Source: Rachycentron canadum
Lineage: Eukaryota > Chordata > Actinopteri > Carangiformes > Rachycentridae
NCBI GenBank assembly: GCA_038496675.1
Contig: CM076669.1
Span: forward strand, 11,337,094-11,401,093
DNA length: 64,000 nucleotides
Reading direction: 5' to 3'
How positions within the stretch are numbered: position 1 is the stretch's first letter; the number at the start of each line of letters is the position of its first letter. Both the position numbers and the translations under genes were made by a program. Shown here piece by piece: positions 1 through 11,109 of this stretch. The notes beneath the pieces are model-generated. The model made no database searches and was not told the DNA's origin. It saw only the letters and a list, made by a program, of their open reading frames with translations.

Positions 1-210
1 TTCAAAATCCCAAAGAGGGGGGGGGTAAATCGACATTAACAAATATATATAACAAAGAGGAAAGAAAAAAGCATAGTTATTAACCATATGTTAATACCAC
101 ATATTCAGATAGTGTTGCTGAACAATCACTTGACTTTCTTTCTCGGTCAGAGTTCACGCCACATAATCCCTTCCCTTACTCTTACAGCACATGATGATTT
201 TACTTTACAG

Positions 211-518
211 ACCCTGAGAGTGGTGGTGAGCAGGACAAACAACGTGTTATGGGTGTCAAAGGTTACGTGTGTGCTGGTATAATATCTTACAGTGAACAGA
301 TGAGGGAAATAACAGAGATTACAACATGTTATTCGTTTGCTCAGAGGAGTCTGCTGGACTTAAGTAAGAAGGTGAAAGTTCAGGTCTTGAAACCAGACAG
401 TCGGGTGGTTGTTCAATTCTCAATGAAGGTGATGACAGTGGATGTTGTTGCCATTGAGCCTCTATCATTGTCAGAGATCAGTGATGCTGGCAAAGGTTAC
501 ATGGAGACATTTCTTTGA
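211..518 (+). CDS. Possible terminal coding exon, product not recognised
   Basis: A usable splice acceptor (TTTTACTTTACAG) ends at 210. The frame is open from there to a TGA at 516-518, about 102 codons. Amino-acid use is balanced and includes a Lys/Val-rich stretch (KKVKVQVLKPDSRVVVQF) that looks like alternating beta-strand sequence. An in-frame ATG lies at 249, but the frame stays open upstream of it back to a TGA at 195, so an internal start is not required. An AATAAA at 752-757 with T/G-rich sequence after it could close a 3' UTR of about 250 bases. I do not recognise the protein and see no domain, signal peptide or membrane segment. A stronger pyrimidine tract ends in AG at 187, but that acceptor would leave this frame closed by the TGA at 195. 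A chance ORF in intergenic DNA remains the main alternative. Confidence 0.22.
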
Positions 519-751
519 GAAACCTGGGTAAAGACTTTGTTTATGCAGGTTTTACAAAGTTTCAGAGCATTTCTTTGATTTTTGCAGATTTTGAAATACC
601 TTCTAAGTTTTAAAATCATCCTATAAAGGTTAGCAGGCTTAACAATTCAGCAAAAGAAAAGGAAAGCTTAAATATCTTCTTTTTGATGTATGTAGGTCTT
701 AGCCACTTGAAGGTCTGCCCCCGATTTAGTAGATTATTTGTTATTAAAAGC

Positions 752-757
752 AATAAA
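752..757 (+). promoter_or_regulatory. Possible polyadenylation signal AATAAA
   Basis: A canonical AATAAA lies about 235 bases after the stop of the possible terminal exon and is followed by the T/G-rich TGTTGGTATT. It only means something if that exon is real; the hexamer is common by chance in AT-rich DNA. Confidence 0.15.
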
Positions 758-769
758 TCTGTTGGTATT

Positions 770-1455
770 AAAATGTTCTTCTATTCTATCACTGAGAAAC
801 ACTCTAGGCTGTACCACTAGTGTATAAAGTCAAGTGCCATTAATATTCTTAATTGAAAGGACTGAACTCAATTTGCTCCCAGGGGCTCAACACACACTCT
901 GACCTTCATTTCTACAAATCAGAGCCTGTCACAGTGAAGTTAAAGCACCTAAAGTGAAAAGAAAGAGTAATGCGACTCCAGAAATTCTCACTTTTTGTCA
1001 GGCCTCTCTCACCTCAGAAGTACCGTGACATAACTGTCTGCCTCTTTTCTCCCGTGAGACCTGTCAGCAACCAAGGCCCCGCTTGTTCTGCTCCGCAGTA
1101 GTGAGACAGTCGGGCGCCACGTTAGCGGCTTCTGAGTCTAGACACAGCCAACATACCTCCTTTTCTCCAGTCAGTAAAACACGGTGTGAAAAGTAAAGTG
1201 CAACTTTATATTGCACTCACACACAGTGATGTCACCTCATCGCTGCCAAGAAAACAGTGGCCCTTATTTGCATTTTGTTTTAGGCTGACAGCATCTTTTA
1301 AAATCCGTTCCAAGTAACGTCTGACAAAGATCCTGGTTGGTTTTTCTCATGTTTTTTTTTTTCTTCCTCTTCCGTCCCTCCCTTTTCTTCATTCTCAATT
1401 ACTCTTAACTTTCATCTGCACTTGTTACCCCACAGCACACACTCTCGCTCTCTCC
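770..1455. other. Non-coding stretch, no gene seen
   Basis: Mixed-composition DNA without an ORF of note. A G+C-richer patch around 1,000-1,140 has scattered CpG. A run of T and a pyrimidine stretch near 1,350-1,400 lead into the CA microsatellite. Nothing here is assignable to a family. Confidence 0.5.

Positions 1456-1483
<28 letters not shown>
1456..1483. repeat. (CA)n microsatellite
   Basis: Uninterrupted CA dinucleotide run of about 14 units, preceded by CTCTCGCTCTCTCCC. A typical fish microsatellite. Confidence 0.97.
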
Positions 1484-1486
<3 letters not shown>

Positions 1487-1993
1487 CACAGCTAAAGAGA
1501 AAGAGGCCTCTGTGTTCTGGAGACAAAAGCTCCTCTTTCTCCAGAATGGGAGCTGAGCTTCCGGTTGAAGCTCACTGTGTCAGAGGGGAGAGGAAGGGCA
1601 GACGACGGGCCAAGAATACGATATGCAGTGAAGTGTGCGCATATGTGTGTGTGTAAATTTACATCTCATCATTTATCTGTGTTTTGATCCAGCATGCTAC
1701 GTGTGTGAGCTTGAATATGGGTGTCTTACTTTGAATCCATTAATGCAATTGTGTCTGCCCATCTATTTCTCTGGAGCTTTGCCTTGCAGTGTGTGTTAGT
1801 GTGCATGTGTGTGTGCTTGAATGTGTGTGTTGTCAGGGTGGTCCGCCGGCTGGGTGAGGGCACTGAGTTTGTGTCAGCCTGGTGTGAACCAGTTAACCGC
1901 CCCCCTGCAGACAGAGTAAGACTGATTGGTCGCCAGGGAGCGATGGGAGCGAGCTCAGTTCTCACCATTTAATGCAGAGATACAAACACCAGG

Positions 1994-2183
1994 GTCTCTC
2001 TCTCCCTCTTTTTCTCTTTGTCTTCCTCACCACTTCATTCACTGCTTTCACTTCCTGCCTGCCTCTGTCTTTTTGTTTTGTTGTTTTTCATTGCTCCACT
2101 CTCTCACCTTCACCTTTTTCATTCCTTACTGCTTTCTTTTGTCCTTCACCCTCTTGTTCTCCTTCTTTCCCTTTTGCTTTCAT
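1994..2183 (+). repeat. Pyrimidine-rich low-complexity tract
   Basis: About 190 bases dominated by C and T with only scattered purines. Open frames read from it are Ser/Phe/Leu/Pro-rich artefacts of the composition. Such tracts can form triplex DNA or serve as a polypyrimidine tract, but no exon follows. Confidence 0.7.
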
Positions 2184-2198
2184 GTCGAAATTAAGTAT

Positions 2199-2666
2199 GG
2201 AACATTATGGTGAAAAGTATGACTAACGGTGACTAACGGATCCTTCCATATCAAGGATCGATATGGACATTGAGCACAATTTTCTTTTTTTGAGCATAAA
2301 ACTGGTGTTGGCACATTCAGTTGAAGTATTTGGCTCATGTGTGAACAGTGCAGTCAGTCAGTGAATCTTAATGAGATTAGAGGGGTGTGATTTAATGTTT
2401 AGCACTCAGCGCTTGAAATTAGCAGCTCTCAATTACAGTTTGAGGGGTAAAGAAAGGGGTGCAAACACAGTAATCCCTTTGATCTGCCTGGTGCAAGGGT
2501 TTCCTCAAGGAAAATGGAGCCCAAGTAATGATGACTACATAAAATGTAATTGTCATAATGGCTGGATAGTCCAGTTCTGACACTTACTACTTGCTTTTTT
2601 ACAGTTGCTTTAAGGTTTGCATTTCAATATTGGCCCTGTTAGTCATACTTTTCACCATAATGTTCC
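2199..2666. mobile_element. Inverted-repeat element with perfect 29-bp arms
   Basis: Bases 2,199-2,227 (beginning GGAACATTATGGTGAAAAGT) are the exact reverse complement of 2,638-2,666. The arms enclose 410 bases. The bases just outside (2,198 and 2,667) and just inside (2,228 and 2,637) do not pair, so the repeat has sharp limits. The left arm runs into a 10-base tandem duplication (GACTAACGGT / GACTAACGGA) and a small double hairpin at 2,239-2,267. This is the layout of a non-autonomous DNA transposon or foldback element. I could not identify a family, and no clear target-site duplication is visible. The interior has no transposase; the 69-residue frame at 2,371-2,580 is not recognisable. 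A local inverted duplication is the alternative. Confidence 0.55.
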
Positions 2667-2727
2667 TCTAACATACAGAGGGAAGGTCTTTGCATCATTT
2701 ACATGCAAGGCTATGTGATTTTGGTCT

Positions 2728-2796
2728 GGAGTTCTTCAGGGTTCAATTGTTGCACCTGTTTTTGTTTTTTTTGCTGATGATACACTATTTATTTAT
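2728..2796 (+). pseudogene. LINE reverse-transcriptase fragment (motifs B and C)
   Basis: The frame starting at 2,728 reads GVLQGSIVAPVFVFFADDTLFI. GVxQGS followed by P and a hydrophobic run is the reverse-transcriptase motif of non-LTR retrotransposons, and ADDT is the catalytic YADD-type motif. In intact elements these two are normally separated by roughly 20 more residues; here they are nearly fused, so there is an internal deletion. No long frame surrounds it, so the copy is dead. The LINE-like 3' tail at about 2,925-2,970 probably belongs to the same insertion. The motif match rests on my reading; the exact clade (L2-, CR1- or Rex-like) is not determined. Confidence 0.6.
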
Positions 2797-2814
2797 AATG
2801 CCTTGTATATATAT

Positions 2815-2880
2815 TTCATATTATATACATTAAAAATTATTATATATTATTAAATATTATTATTAAATATTCCCTTGCTT
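2815..2880. repeat. AT-rich low-complexity block
   Basis: Imperfect TATA/TTATTA repetition (ATTATTATATATTATTAAAT and variants) between the reverse-transcriptase remnant and the LINE tail. It may be degraded retrotransposon sequence or an expansion of simple AT sequence. Confidence 0.6.
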
Positions 2881-2899
2881 GTCATGCACCACAACACAA

Positions 2900-2975
2900 G
2901 TCAAGCTGATAAAATAAAAGCAAATTTCTTGTATGTGAAAACTTGGCAATAAACCTGTTTCTGATTCTGAAATTT
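2900..2975 (+). mobile_element. 3' tail of a non-LTR retrotransposon
   Basis: The segment contains TTCTTGTATGTGAAAACTTG, then GCAATAAACCTG, then a degenerate TTCTGATTCTGA repeat. I recognise this arrangement as the 3' end of a widespread teleost LINE that terminates in AATAAA-like sequence plus short GATTCT-type repeats. It sits just downstream of the reverse-transcriptase remnant at 2,728, in the same orientation, consistent with one 5'-truncated, internally deleted insertion. Confidence 0.55.
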
Positions 2976-3161
2976 TGACACTAAAAGTACTTCTGAAATC
3001 AGTGATTATTCAAAATGTTCTTTAGCTAAATTACAACATATTATCTTTGCTCCTATATAGACCTATGAAAATCATTCACAAACACAACTCTTCACTTATT
3101 TTTTTCTTTTTAACTGCTTGAAAAAGAGCTTGAGTTGTGAAAATATTGTATAAATAAATTT

Positions 3162-3206
3162 TTTTATGTACCAGTCCTCAGGCAAACTGAGGACTGGTAA
3201 ATAAAA
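3162..3206. repeat. Strong hairpin (19 pairs, one mismatch)
   Basis: TACCAGTCCTCAG (3,169-3,181) pairs perfectly with CTGAGGACTGGTA (3,187-3,199) across a 5-base GCAAA loop. After one G/A mismatch, a further six A:T pairs extend the stem outward. It is too short for an ordinary microRNA precursor. It may be a small foldback element or part of an inverted-repeat transposon. Confidence 0.75.
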
Positions 3207-4280
3207 CTGATAAGATTGATATATACCAATGCTGCAGAAATTAGAGATTTTTTACCTTCTCACATAAAGTGACAAAGTGACCTTGCAGCCTACTTTTTGT
3301 AAGATGTAACGGGATGTATCTTTTTCTTACCTAGGTTGCCCCAGTTGCTGTAGAGAAAGTATTTTAGTGGCTCTTGTGTTTACGCTGCAGCCCCCTGTTG
3401 AAGGTTAATTATAGGACCAGAGTTTTCCTATAATTTGTTAAACAGATGAGACAAAAATAGTGAACCCAACACGAATACTAAAGACTAAATCAGTCCAGGC
3501 TTAAAATTGGTTCAATATGAAGATATTACATAATAAACTTGCACCATAACAATGGAAGTTGTACCACTTTGTTATTGAATCCTGCTCGACTATGAATGTG
3601 ATGCAAAGGCATACACAGATATTTTGTGGGTGTGTCCTTATTAAATATAGTATATGATATCGGCAAGGTACAGAGAAATGCACAAACCTATACAGGTCTA
3701 CAGAGTGTACTGTGTATGCAGTATGCACGTGTGTTACTTTTCAAATAGTACTAACTAATACTTCATGTTGCCACACATGTAAATAGTATTAGGAATAGTG
3801 ATAAAAGTGCTCCTGCTTTTGCTTCTCCACACTCCGTCCATTGATCGGTGTCTGGGGCTCACCATAAATCAGCCGACTGCAGCTGCAGCCGACAAGAGAG
3901 AAGATTGCGGGTGGTCACCACTGCACAAACCCAACCCAGTTAGCCTAAATCAATGGGTCCAATATCACACCCATGTGCGAAAGTGGTAAAACACTCAAGA
4001 AAATATTGCGTGGTTTTCACAGTAGGACTTAAATGGATGAAAAATTGGGTGTCTCCTTGTGCTTGTGATGAAAATGTTGTGATTGCCTGTGTGTGTTGCA
4101 TTTGTTATGACTATGCTTGTCCTGTTACTATGTTCTGTGTCCTGTTCACATATGCCTACAGTGTATTTCTTCATATGTGTGTGTTTGGGCCTGTATCTGT
4201 ATGCATACATGGGTGCATGTGGGTACATGAGGACTAAAATGTGGGCATGAGTGTGTGTTACTCTGCACATAAGATACATA
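3207..4280. other. Non-coding stretch, no gene seen
   Basis: AT-rich to mixed DNA. Several short frames overlap TG-rich sequence between 3,950 and 4,260 and look compositional. No recognisable repeat family apart from scattered TGTG patches. Confidence 0.5.
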
Positions 4281-4302
4281 TGTGTGTGTGTGTGTGTGTG
4301 TG
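4281..4302. repeat. (TG)n microsatellite
   Basis: Eleven uninterrupted TG units, flanked by ATACATA on the left and TGCTTGTGGC on the right. Confidence 0.97.
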
Positions 4303-7300
4303 CTTGTGGCTGGAGGCTGTTTCTGATGCGGCAGCCCCGCCCTTATTGCTCACACAAGTTGTTAGCACATGCTGCTGCGGTGTGTTTGTTGGTTTATTGG
4401 TTCATACTGACCACCCAGACACACACACAGATAAAGAAAGAGAAATGCGACACAGAATACATACTATTTTTCTGCCTGCACTGTGATTGTCTTCTCACTC
4501 ATAGATGTACTGTATATACACACAGGCACACACATGGGCACAATATAGCACATTGACACCTCCATGCAATTAGCTTCTTCTCTGGTTTTAGCATAAGCCA
4601 CTGTAAACTAGTGTAATCCCTATTCTTAACTGTTTAAACACCTCCCGCACAGATCCCCCCTTACAGACCGCTGTTAGCTTTGCATTTGTATTCTGTCACT
4701 ACCCTCAAAACTGGAACAGTGTGAGTACAGATGTTGACGTATACTGTAATAGCCATGCTGCGGATTATTTTAGTCCAAGTGTAATACGGTACCATGCAAA
4801 TACTGCAAATTGTTTTCAGAGAAATGAATATTAAATCCCATTTCCATTCCTTTAACTGTGAAAAACCACTTTTCTTTAGATGAGTTGATAGCTCACTCAT
4901 GCAATGAGGGTTTTGAGAAAATAGCCACCTTTCATGGATATTTTAAATGAACATGGAAATATTTCTATCACTATTTGATGTTTTTATGTATGTGGTTCCC
5001 ATGCCTTTCATGGCACATAAACGGTCTACAATTTTTAGTTGCTTTAATGCTTACTTTGATAGCTCTTGAATGGTCTTCCTGACACATTCAAATGCCAACT
5101 TAACTTGTGCAGCTTCAATGTTTTCCACACATGTACTATACATCTATGGGGATGTCTTCTGAAAGGTTTCCATGTGGGATGTCTCTGATGTGCATGGCTG
5201 GGGGAGGAAACCTGTGTAGTCAGCGAGGGATGGGAGAGGTGGTGCGTTAAGGCGAGGCTAATTTGTTTGTGATTGGCATTGATTAAAGTCAGTCCCAAGA
5301 GAGCTGTGAACACACACAGGGACTCACTCATAATATAACTACAGTGTGTGTCTTACTGTCTTCGTCTGTTGTTTTCCCCCTTTGTTCAACCCTAATGATT
5401 ACCGTTGCAAACTCCATTTCAGTTTGGCAGAAGAGCAGCTAACCTGTACACATTTTGCGTAGTTGGTACATTTTACATTAAACTACAATTTGTCACTGTA
5501 AACTACACATAAAGCTGCTGACACCCATGAGTTTAATTGTACACATGCAGTAGTCAAGTCTAGTATCTTAGCGCAGCAGCACAAAGTCTGCTGAGCAAGT
5601 GAAGCAGAGTTCGACTAATTCTAATTCTCAAATGTCAAGCAGGGATCACATCATTTCAACACATTGTGGATCCACAGCAACAGAAAGGTTTCACAGCTCC
5701 TCGCTCCCTCTGGCTGGTTCTTCAGGTGAGGGCGGTCCTTTAACTGCTCTGCAAACTTAAATAGGCTGTGGTGAATGTGGAGAGTTGACATTGTGAGTTT
5801 AGTTAACTGTCAAATTTTAACTTCAATAAGGTTACCTTAACGTTACATTATTTGCAAGATAGTTGGCTACCAGGCATTTGAACTGGTGATTTATATTGTC
5901 CCTGTGTTAAAGATTGAACATTTTCATAGCACTGTGCCAAAGAAATTGCGTTACCTGACAAATAACCAGGAAGTGTGAGTCCATGCACACCCTTCATTTT
6001 CTTCACAGAGAACATCAAAACAACACATTGCACATGCGTACAAAACAAATTATACCAATTTTTGCTAAAGCACATCTACCATCAAATAAAATATTAGTCA
6101 TGAAGACAATGGTTTTCTGCAGCTGTACAGAAATGTTTTTCACTGAATGTTATGCTATAGCCCAATGCAGTGTGAGGGATATTTTAGAAAGAAAAGGTGA
6201 AATAGGCGAACACGTGCTCCCTGCGAGTCAAAAACTAGAGTTCACCATCCTCTGAACTGCCAGTTCCTTAATATAAAGATGTTCTTTCATTAGAGTTCTT
6301 CTTGAGAATATATCATTAAATTGTTGCTGCTTACTGCATTTATTGAATAATTTGATAAGTTGTCACATGATATGTTTATGATAATGTAGTCCAGTTTTCT
6401 GCTTTAAAAACACACCACCAACAATAAAATGTAAAGAACACTATGTACACTATGCTTCTTCTGTGGCAGAGATAATTTCATTTATGGGTTGGACTTTACA
6501 TTAAAGAAAATCCATAAAATGCTGGATGCATGCATGAAATTGCATGGAATTACACATTCATCCTGCACATGCTTTGATGGATGCAGTTTTCTGTGACAAC
6601 CACTTTGACTGTTGACGGCGCTTTCCGACCACAAAGTGTTTGAACTGACTGCAAAGTGCTCGACTTAATTGCTCACACATTTTTGGGCAGCCTGGTGTTG
6701 ATACTCACCAACCTATATGCAGTGACAAAAAATAGGTGTTCAACAAAGTGTCACTTGTCTTTTCGCAGCTAACCTAATACCTCACTACAACCAAACAGTG
6801 CCACCCTGAACCTAAACCTCTCCAATGATAGTATTTTCATAAGGTTGGCAGGTCTTAACAGCAGGGTGAACAGATAATCTATTCATCTGGAGGCAGAAAC
6901 TCGATCTTTAAATGGAGAATTAACAACAGAACAATTGAATCAATGGGTGTGGTGGTTGTAATATGTACTATACTATGACTACACACATTTGTGATTGATA
7001 AGGAAAGACTTCAAGCAGGAACATTGTGGATCCTTAACTGATTTAGGCCAAAATATTGCATAAATATTCAGCATGACTGTGTAAATCTAAATGAATCAAC
7101 CAATTGAGAATAAGATAAATGATGTATAAAATAATTATAATCTCATTACAAAATACACACCAATCTATAATATTAGAATGAAAAATAAACCAGAAACACC
7201 AATGATATATTCTAAATAGAAGAAATTACTATATCCCTAAAAATTACTTATTGCATTCATGTGTGTTATTTTTAAATGATAATGACATGGAAATGGGACT

Positions 7301-8188
7301 TTCTGTTTTCCTAATAATGTCACAATATTTTCAATTATATATTTACATCTTCATCATAATGACTCACTGTATGTGTACACTGTACACTGTATGTGTGTAA
7401 GTTTTCTGACCATCACAGCCTTGAGTTAACTATGTTTTTGCATGTACCTACAGTTAATCATATCATATCATCATATTTTAATTTAATAATTTTTCATTGG
7501 GAAATCACCTTTTCAAAGTATGGCAGACAGTATGTATGACAGCTAGGAGTCTGTGTGCCAATAACCTTGAGGTAAAGGACGCCTGTTGCAAAACGTTCCT
7601 CTGGTTCTGCATCACTCTCCTTTTCTGTATTGAGCACATGCAGATGGTGAGGACAATGGGGGCTCTCCACCCCCATTCCATTACATTTGCATTAAATCAG
7701 TCATGTGTCTGGTTTGGGAGTAAACTACAGATTTCATCACCCTGTCAAATTAGTCCCATCTTCTTTCTCTGTGTGTGGGATTCCTGTCTAGTAACATTGT
7801 TTTTCTTTCAACACAGACTCGCATGTGTTTGTGTTTACTCTGTGCATTGCGCAGTGCTTGCATTGCTCCAGCTACGCAACATGTTGAGGCAAGTCAAGTA
7901 AATGCTGATGCAAAACGATCCTCCTATAGCCTGAGCTATGGAAACTCATGGCACAGATGAATGAAGTAACACTGAGGCAACTCCCAGTGTTGACTTGGTG
8001 CTTATGATGCCATCATGGTATTTTATTTACACACACATGCACACACACTCACACACCCATCCATCCATACCTCCAAAGATCCTTGACGGAACAAGTCAAG
8101 CGGAGGTCCTTTAATGTTATGGTCCCTATCGCTCTTGTTAATCTGTCCGACGTGACAACCACAATAATGCCTTTTCCCTGGAGCACAC
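4303..8188. other. Long non-coding stretch, nothing recognised
   Basis: Nearly 3.9 kb without a microsatellite longer than a few units and without a recognisable gene. Frames of up to 134 codons (7,497-7,901) match nothing I know. AT-richer between 7,080 and 7,480. A short direct repeat (CACTGTATGTGT, twice) sits at about 7,366-7,398. Confidence 0.5.
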
Positions 8189-8221
8189 TGTGTGTGTGTG
8201 TATGTGTGTGTGTGTGTGTGT
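8189..8221. repeat. (TG)n microsatellite with one TA interruption
   Basis: TG units from 8,189 to 8,221 broken once by TA at 8,201-8,202. Confidence 0.96.
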
Positions 8222-8489
8222 TTAAAATATTGCAGTTAGAGAAGTGCAAAGAGGGACCAAATAATGTACACAAGGCCCCAGAGACGAGTTGGGGCCCTGC
8301 TGGTGTGTACCACACACACGAACACACATCCATCCTGGCACTGCATTCATCACAGACATCACATTAACCCTGTTTCCCTCTGGACTGCTACCATTAGCAG
8401 GCCTACAAGCCCCTCACCCCTCCTCCCTTTTCCTCCTCTCCCCCTTTTCCTTGATCCGTTTTTACCACTCTGGGTTGCAAGGGGCCTTT

Positions 8490-8665
8490 TTCTCTCATCT
8501 CTTGTTCATAAGCTGCAGACTTTGGGGGATCATGCACCAAGAACACGTAGGGGAAAAAGCATCTCATTACACTCTGCGAGCTTTGTACATGAGCTGATAA
8601 GTCCCAGCTGGGCCACCAACATGTTAGTTTAACAAAGCAGCACATATTGTCGGATGCACTAGGAA
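8490..8665. promoter_or_regulatory. Possible conserved non-coding element
   Basis: A complex, repeat-free sequence between a pyrimidine-rich tract (8,400-8,450) and purine-rich DNA. It includes CATAAGCTGCAGACTTTGGG and CATGAGCTGATAAGTCCC. No continuous coding signal. Called only because its texture differs from the surrounding low-complexity DNA; conservation cannot be tested here. Confidence 0.2.
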
Positions 8666-9079
8666 AAATAATGGGTGGAGGGGTCGAAAGAGTTAAAAAG
8701 AGAGAGACAAAGACACAGAGAGGAAGTGTAGAGGTTAAAGATGATAACATGAAACAGTAATGACCCTCATGGGTAGATTGGGATATCTCAGCTACTAATC
8801 TAATAGGATTCAGCAGGGAGACATAGATTACAATAAAGCAATAAAAACATTGAAAAATATAAGAACTGATAGAAAAATGTTGGTGACAGAAGAAAGGACC
8901 GATTACCTCGTGTCCAGCATACACAAGTGTTAGAAGAGACAAAAATAAGACAGTATAAATGTGAACTATGATTCCCTCCGTGACCAACATCCCCGTTCCT
9001 CTTTCACTTTTTTCTCATCGCTACAGTCAGCAAAGCTCAAATAAAAAGGAACACAAAACCAGAGGAAAAAAAAATCACA

Positions 9080-9400
9080 CAATTAATTAAACCAATTCAA
9101 TACTACTAACGTGAGCCTCTAGCGAGAAGTATAACCGACCTTGTGCTAATTGCCACTACCGGTTCATTAAATGATGGTTTTACACGGCACCATGTGACAG
9201 CACGGAGCTTCTTTGGAGATGCTAATAAACAGAATCCATTACAGAAACAATAGGAAAGCAGTAATTAGTCAGATCCACTACCCTAACAGAGTGGAGTAGG
9301 ATGTTAATTTAGTCAGCTGATGAATTACAAACAGAGAGGGGCTGAGTTAAAAAATGACTGTGAAGATTTATGCACTGGAGACATGCTAACAATATGTGCT
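9080..9400. promoter_or_regulatory. Possible conserved non-coding element rich in ATTA/TAAT cores
   Basis: About 320 bases of moderately AT-rich but complex sequence with many homeodomain-type cores (AATTAATTAA, CTAATTGCC, CATTAAATG, GTAATTAGTC, TTAATTTAG, GAATTACAA). No ORF and no repeat. Distal enhancers in vertebrates often look like this, but nothing confirms activity. Confidence 0.25.
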
Positions 9401-9583
9401 CTTTTACATAGATTTAATAAGATAACTCAAAATAAATGAAATGAAATGTTATATTATTACTTTGCCTGTTTTTAAAACATTTATAGCTATGGATTTATTT
9501 TATTTATTTATTTGTTAGTGTGGTTTCCAGTTTGACATACTTTTTTTCTAATTTGAAGCTTGATTGATTTGTTGTGGTTGCAC

Positions 9584-9604
9584 TGTGTGTGTGTGTGTGT
9601 GTGT
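9584..9604. repeat. (TG)n microsatellite
   Basis: About ten TG units, followed by AT-rich sequence and a T run near 9,643-9,653. Confidence 0.95.
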
Positions 9605-10324
9605 TACATCTTAATACTTATATATACTTATACTTACATATCTTTTTTTTTTTCTATAATGTAATTTCCTTTTCCTTTTTACATAGTGCAAGAGGCCTTT
9701 GTTTTCTTTCCAGGATCCCATTTCTCTGCTTGTGTAAATTATTAAATATTTCTTCTTTTTTTCTGCCATTTTCTTCACATACATTGAGATAACATCAACT
9801 GATTTCACTTTGTTTTTATTTGAGCCCGCAAATTACCAACAGTGTTTCCCCTCCCTGCTGCTATACATGCATAAATTACAGCTTTACCTACAGGAATTTC
9901 CATGAATTATGTCTGGTAAAGGCTGGGAACTGTCAATTTATGCCAAATTAAGCAGATCATTATTGCTACTGTTTGAGATGGGACAGTTAGATGTTTTTTT
10001 TCCCAATGAGTTGAAAGAATATTCTCATCTTGCACTTGCCTTTTCTTGAAATTAATTAACAGACACCAGATACCCTGGAAATAGGAATTGGTATTTACCT
10101 GATATACGATTTTATGCAAAGCGTGCAGTCATATAACATGTTTACTGTGTATGTCATCTCTATTTCAGCGCAGCAACATGATGCAATATTTACATTTCAA
10201 TAAAAATCCTCAGTGCCCATACACTCAGTGCTACAAGGCAGCATGGAGCTAAGTTTATAGCCCTTATGGACCAATATGAGCCCGCTATATAATTTAATAT
10301 TAGACCAATAAACATATACTGTAC

Positions 10325-10490
10325 AATAACCTGAGATCAGTGTAATCGCAAACATGGGGACGGCATCTCCCTTTTCAAATTGCACCACATCAGAGGATAT
10401 TAGCATCCACATAACATAATGATCTGAGAGCCGCGCCCCAGGTCCTATAAAACTATTAGCAGGGTATCATGCTGATGATGCCTTCACCCC
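10325..10490. promoter_or_regulatory. Possible conserved non-coding element
   Basis: Complex repeat-free sequence with isolated CpG (AATCGCAAACATGGGGACGG, GAGAGCCGCGCCCC) and ATTAGC cores, followed directly by low-complexity CA/TG DNA. Function is inferred from texture only. Confidence 0.2.
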
Positions 10491-11067
10491 CAGGGGTGAC
10501 AACATCTGTTGGTGTGTGAGTGTGTGAGGAAGAGACAAAGAGAGAAAGCATGAAACAGAAAGAGTGCAACAATGGGGGAAATATGTATATTATATACAGA
10601 AAAGTTGATGTTGGCCATGCCAGAGCAGGTGTCAACATCTGTGTGTGTGTATGTGTGTGTGTGACAGATACACACTAACACACACACACTGACACATGCA
10701 CACATAAGGAGGAGACATATAGAGAAAGCCACATGGTTCCAAGCCCATTAAGCTGCTCATTAGAGAGCCAGTCACAGATGGTACTGCTCTTTACACCACA
10801 CTGGAAATGGCCTTAGAAAGCTTCCCATAGTCCCCTACAGCTATACTGTCCCTGTCCCAACCTCCCACACACATTCCCTCTCCACTCCTGAGGCCTACTG
10901 TAATATGTACAGTAGGTAAACATGCCTGTGTGTGGGTGTGCACACATGCATATATGCTGTACTCCTTCATAAACACAGGTAAAATGGTGTGCTGGTGTTT
11001 TGGTACAGATATTCTTTTATTTAACTTTGATTCCAACCTTACCGCAAATGAATGTCTTCATGAAATA

Positions 11068-11109
11068 CTCCAGCTCTCTGAAAACGCTGCAGTCAGAGTG
11101 ATCACATCT
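11068..11109 (+). pseudogene. Possible LINE ORF2 fragment
   Basis: One frame reads LQLSENAAVRVITS. It resembles the LQ-QNAAAR--T segment found downstream of the reverse-transcriptase domain in L2/CR1-type LINEs of fish. Flanking residues in the same 136-codon frame (10,930-11,340) do not continue the similarity clearly, so at most this is a short degraded remnant; a chance match is possible. Confidence 0.22.

Noticed and set aside
8403..8990. 195-codon minus-strand open frame
   Set aside because: Hydrophobic and Ser-rich composition from pyrimidine/purine-rich DNA. No similarity recognised and no promoter or splice signals.
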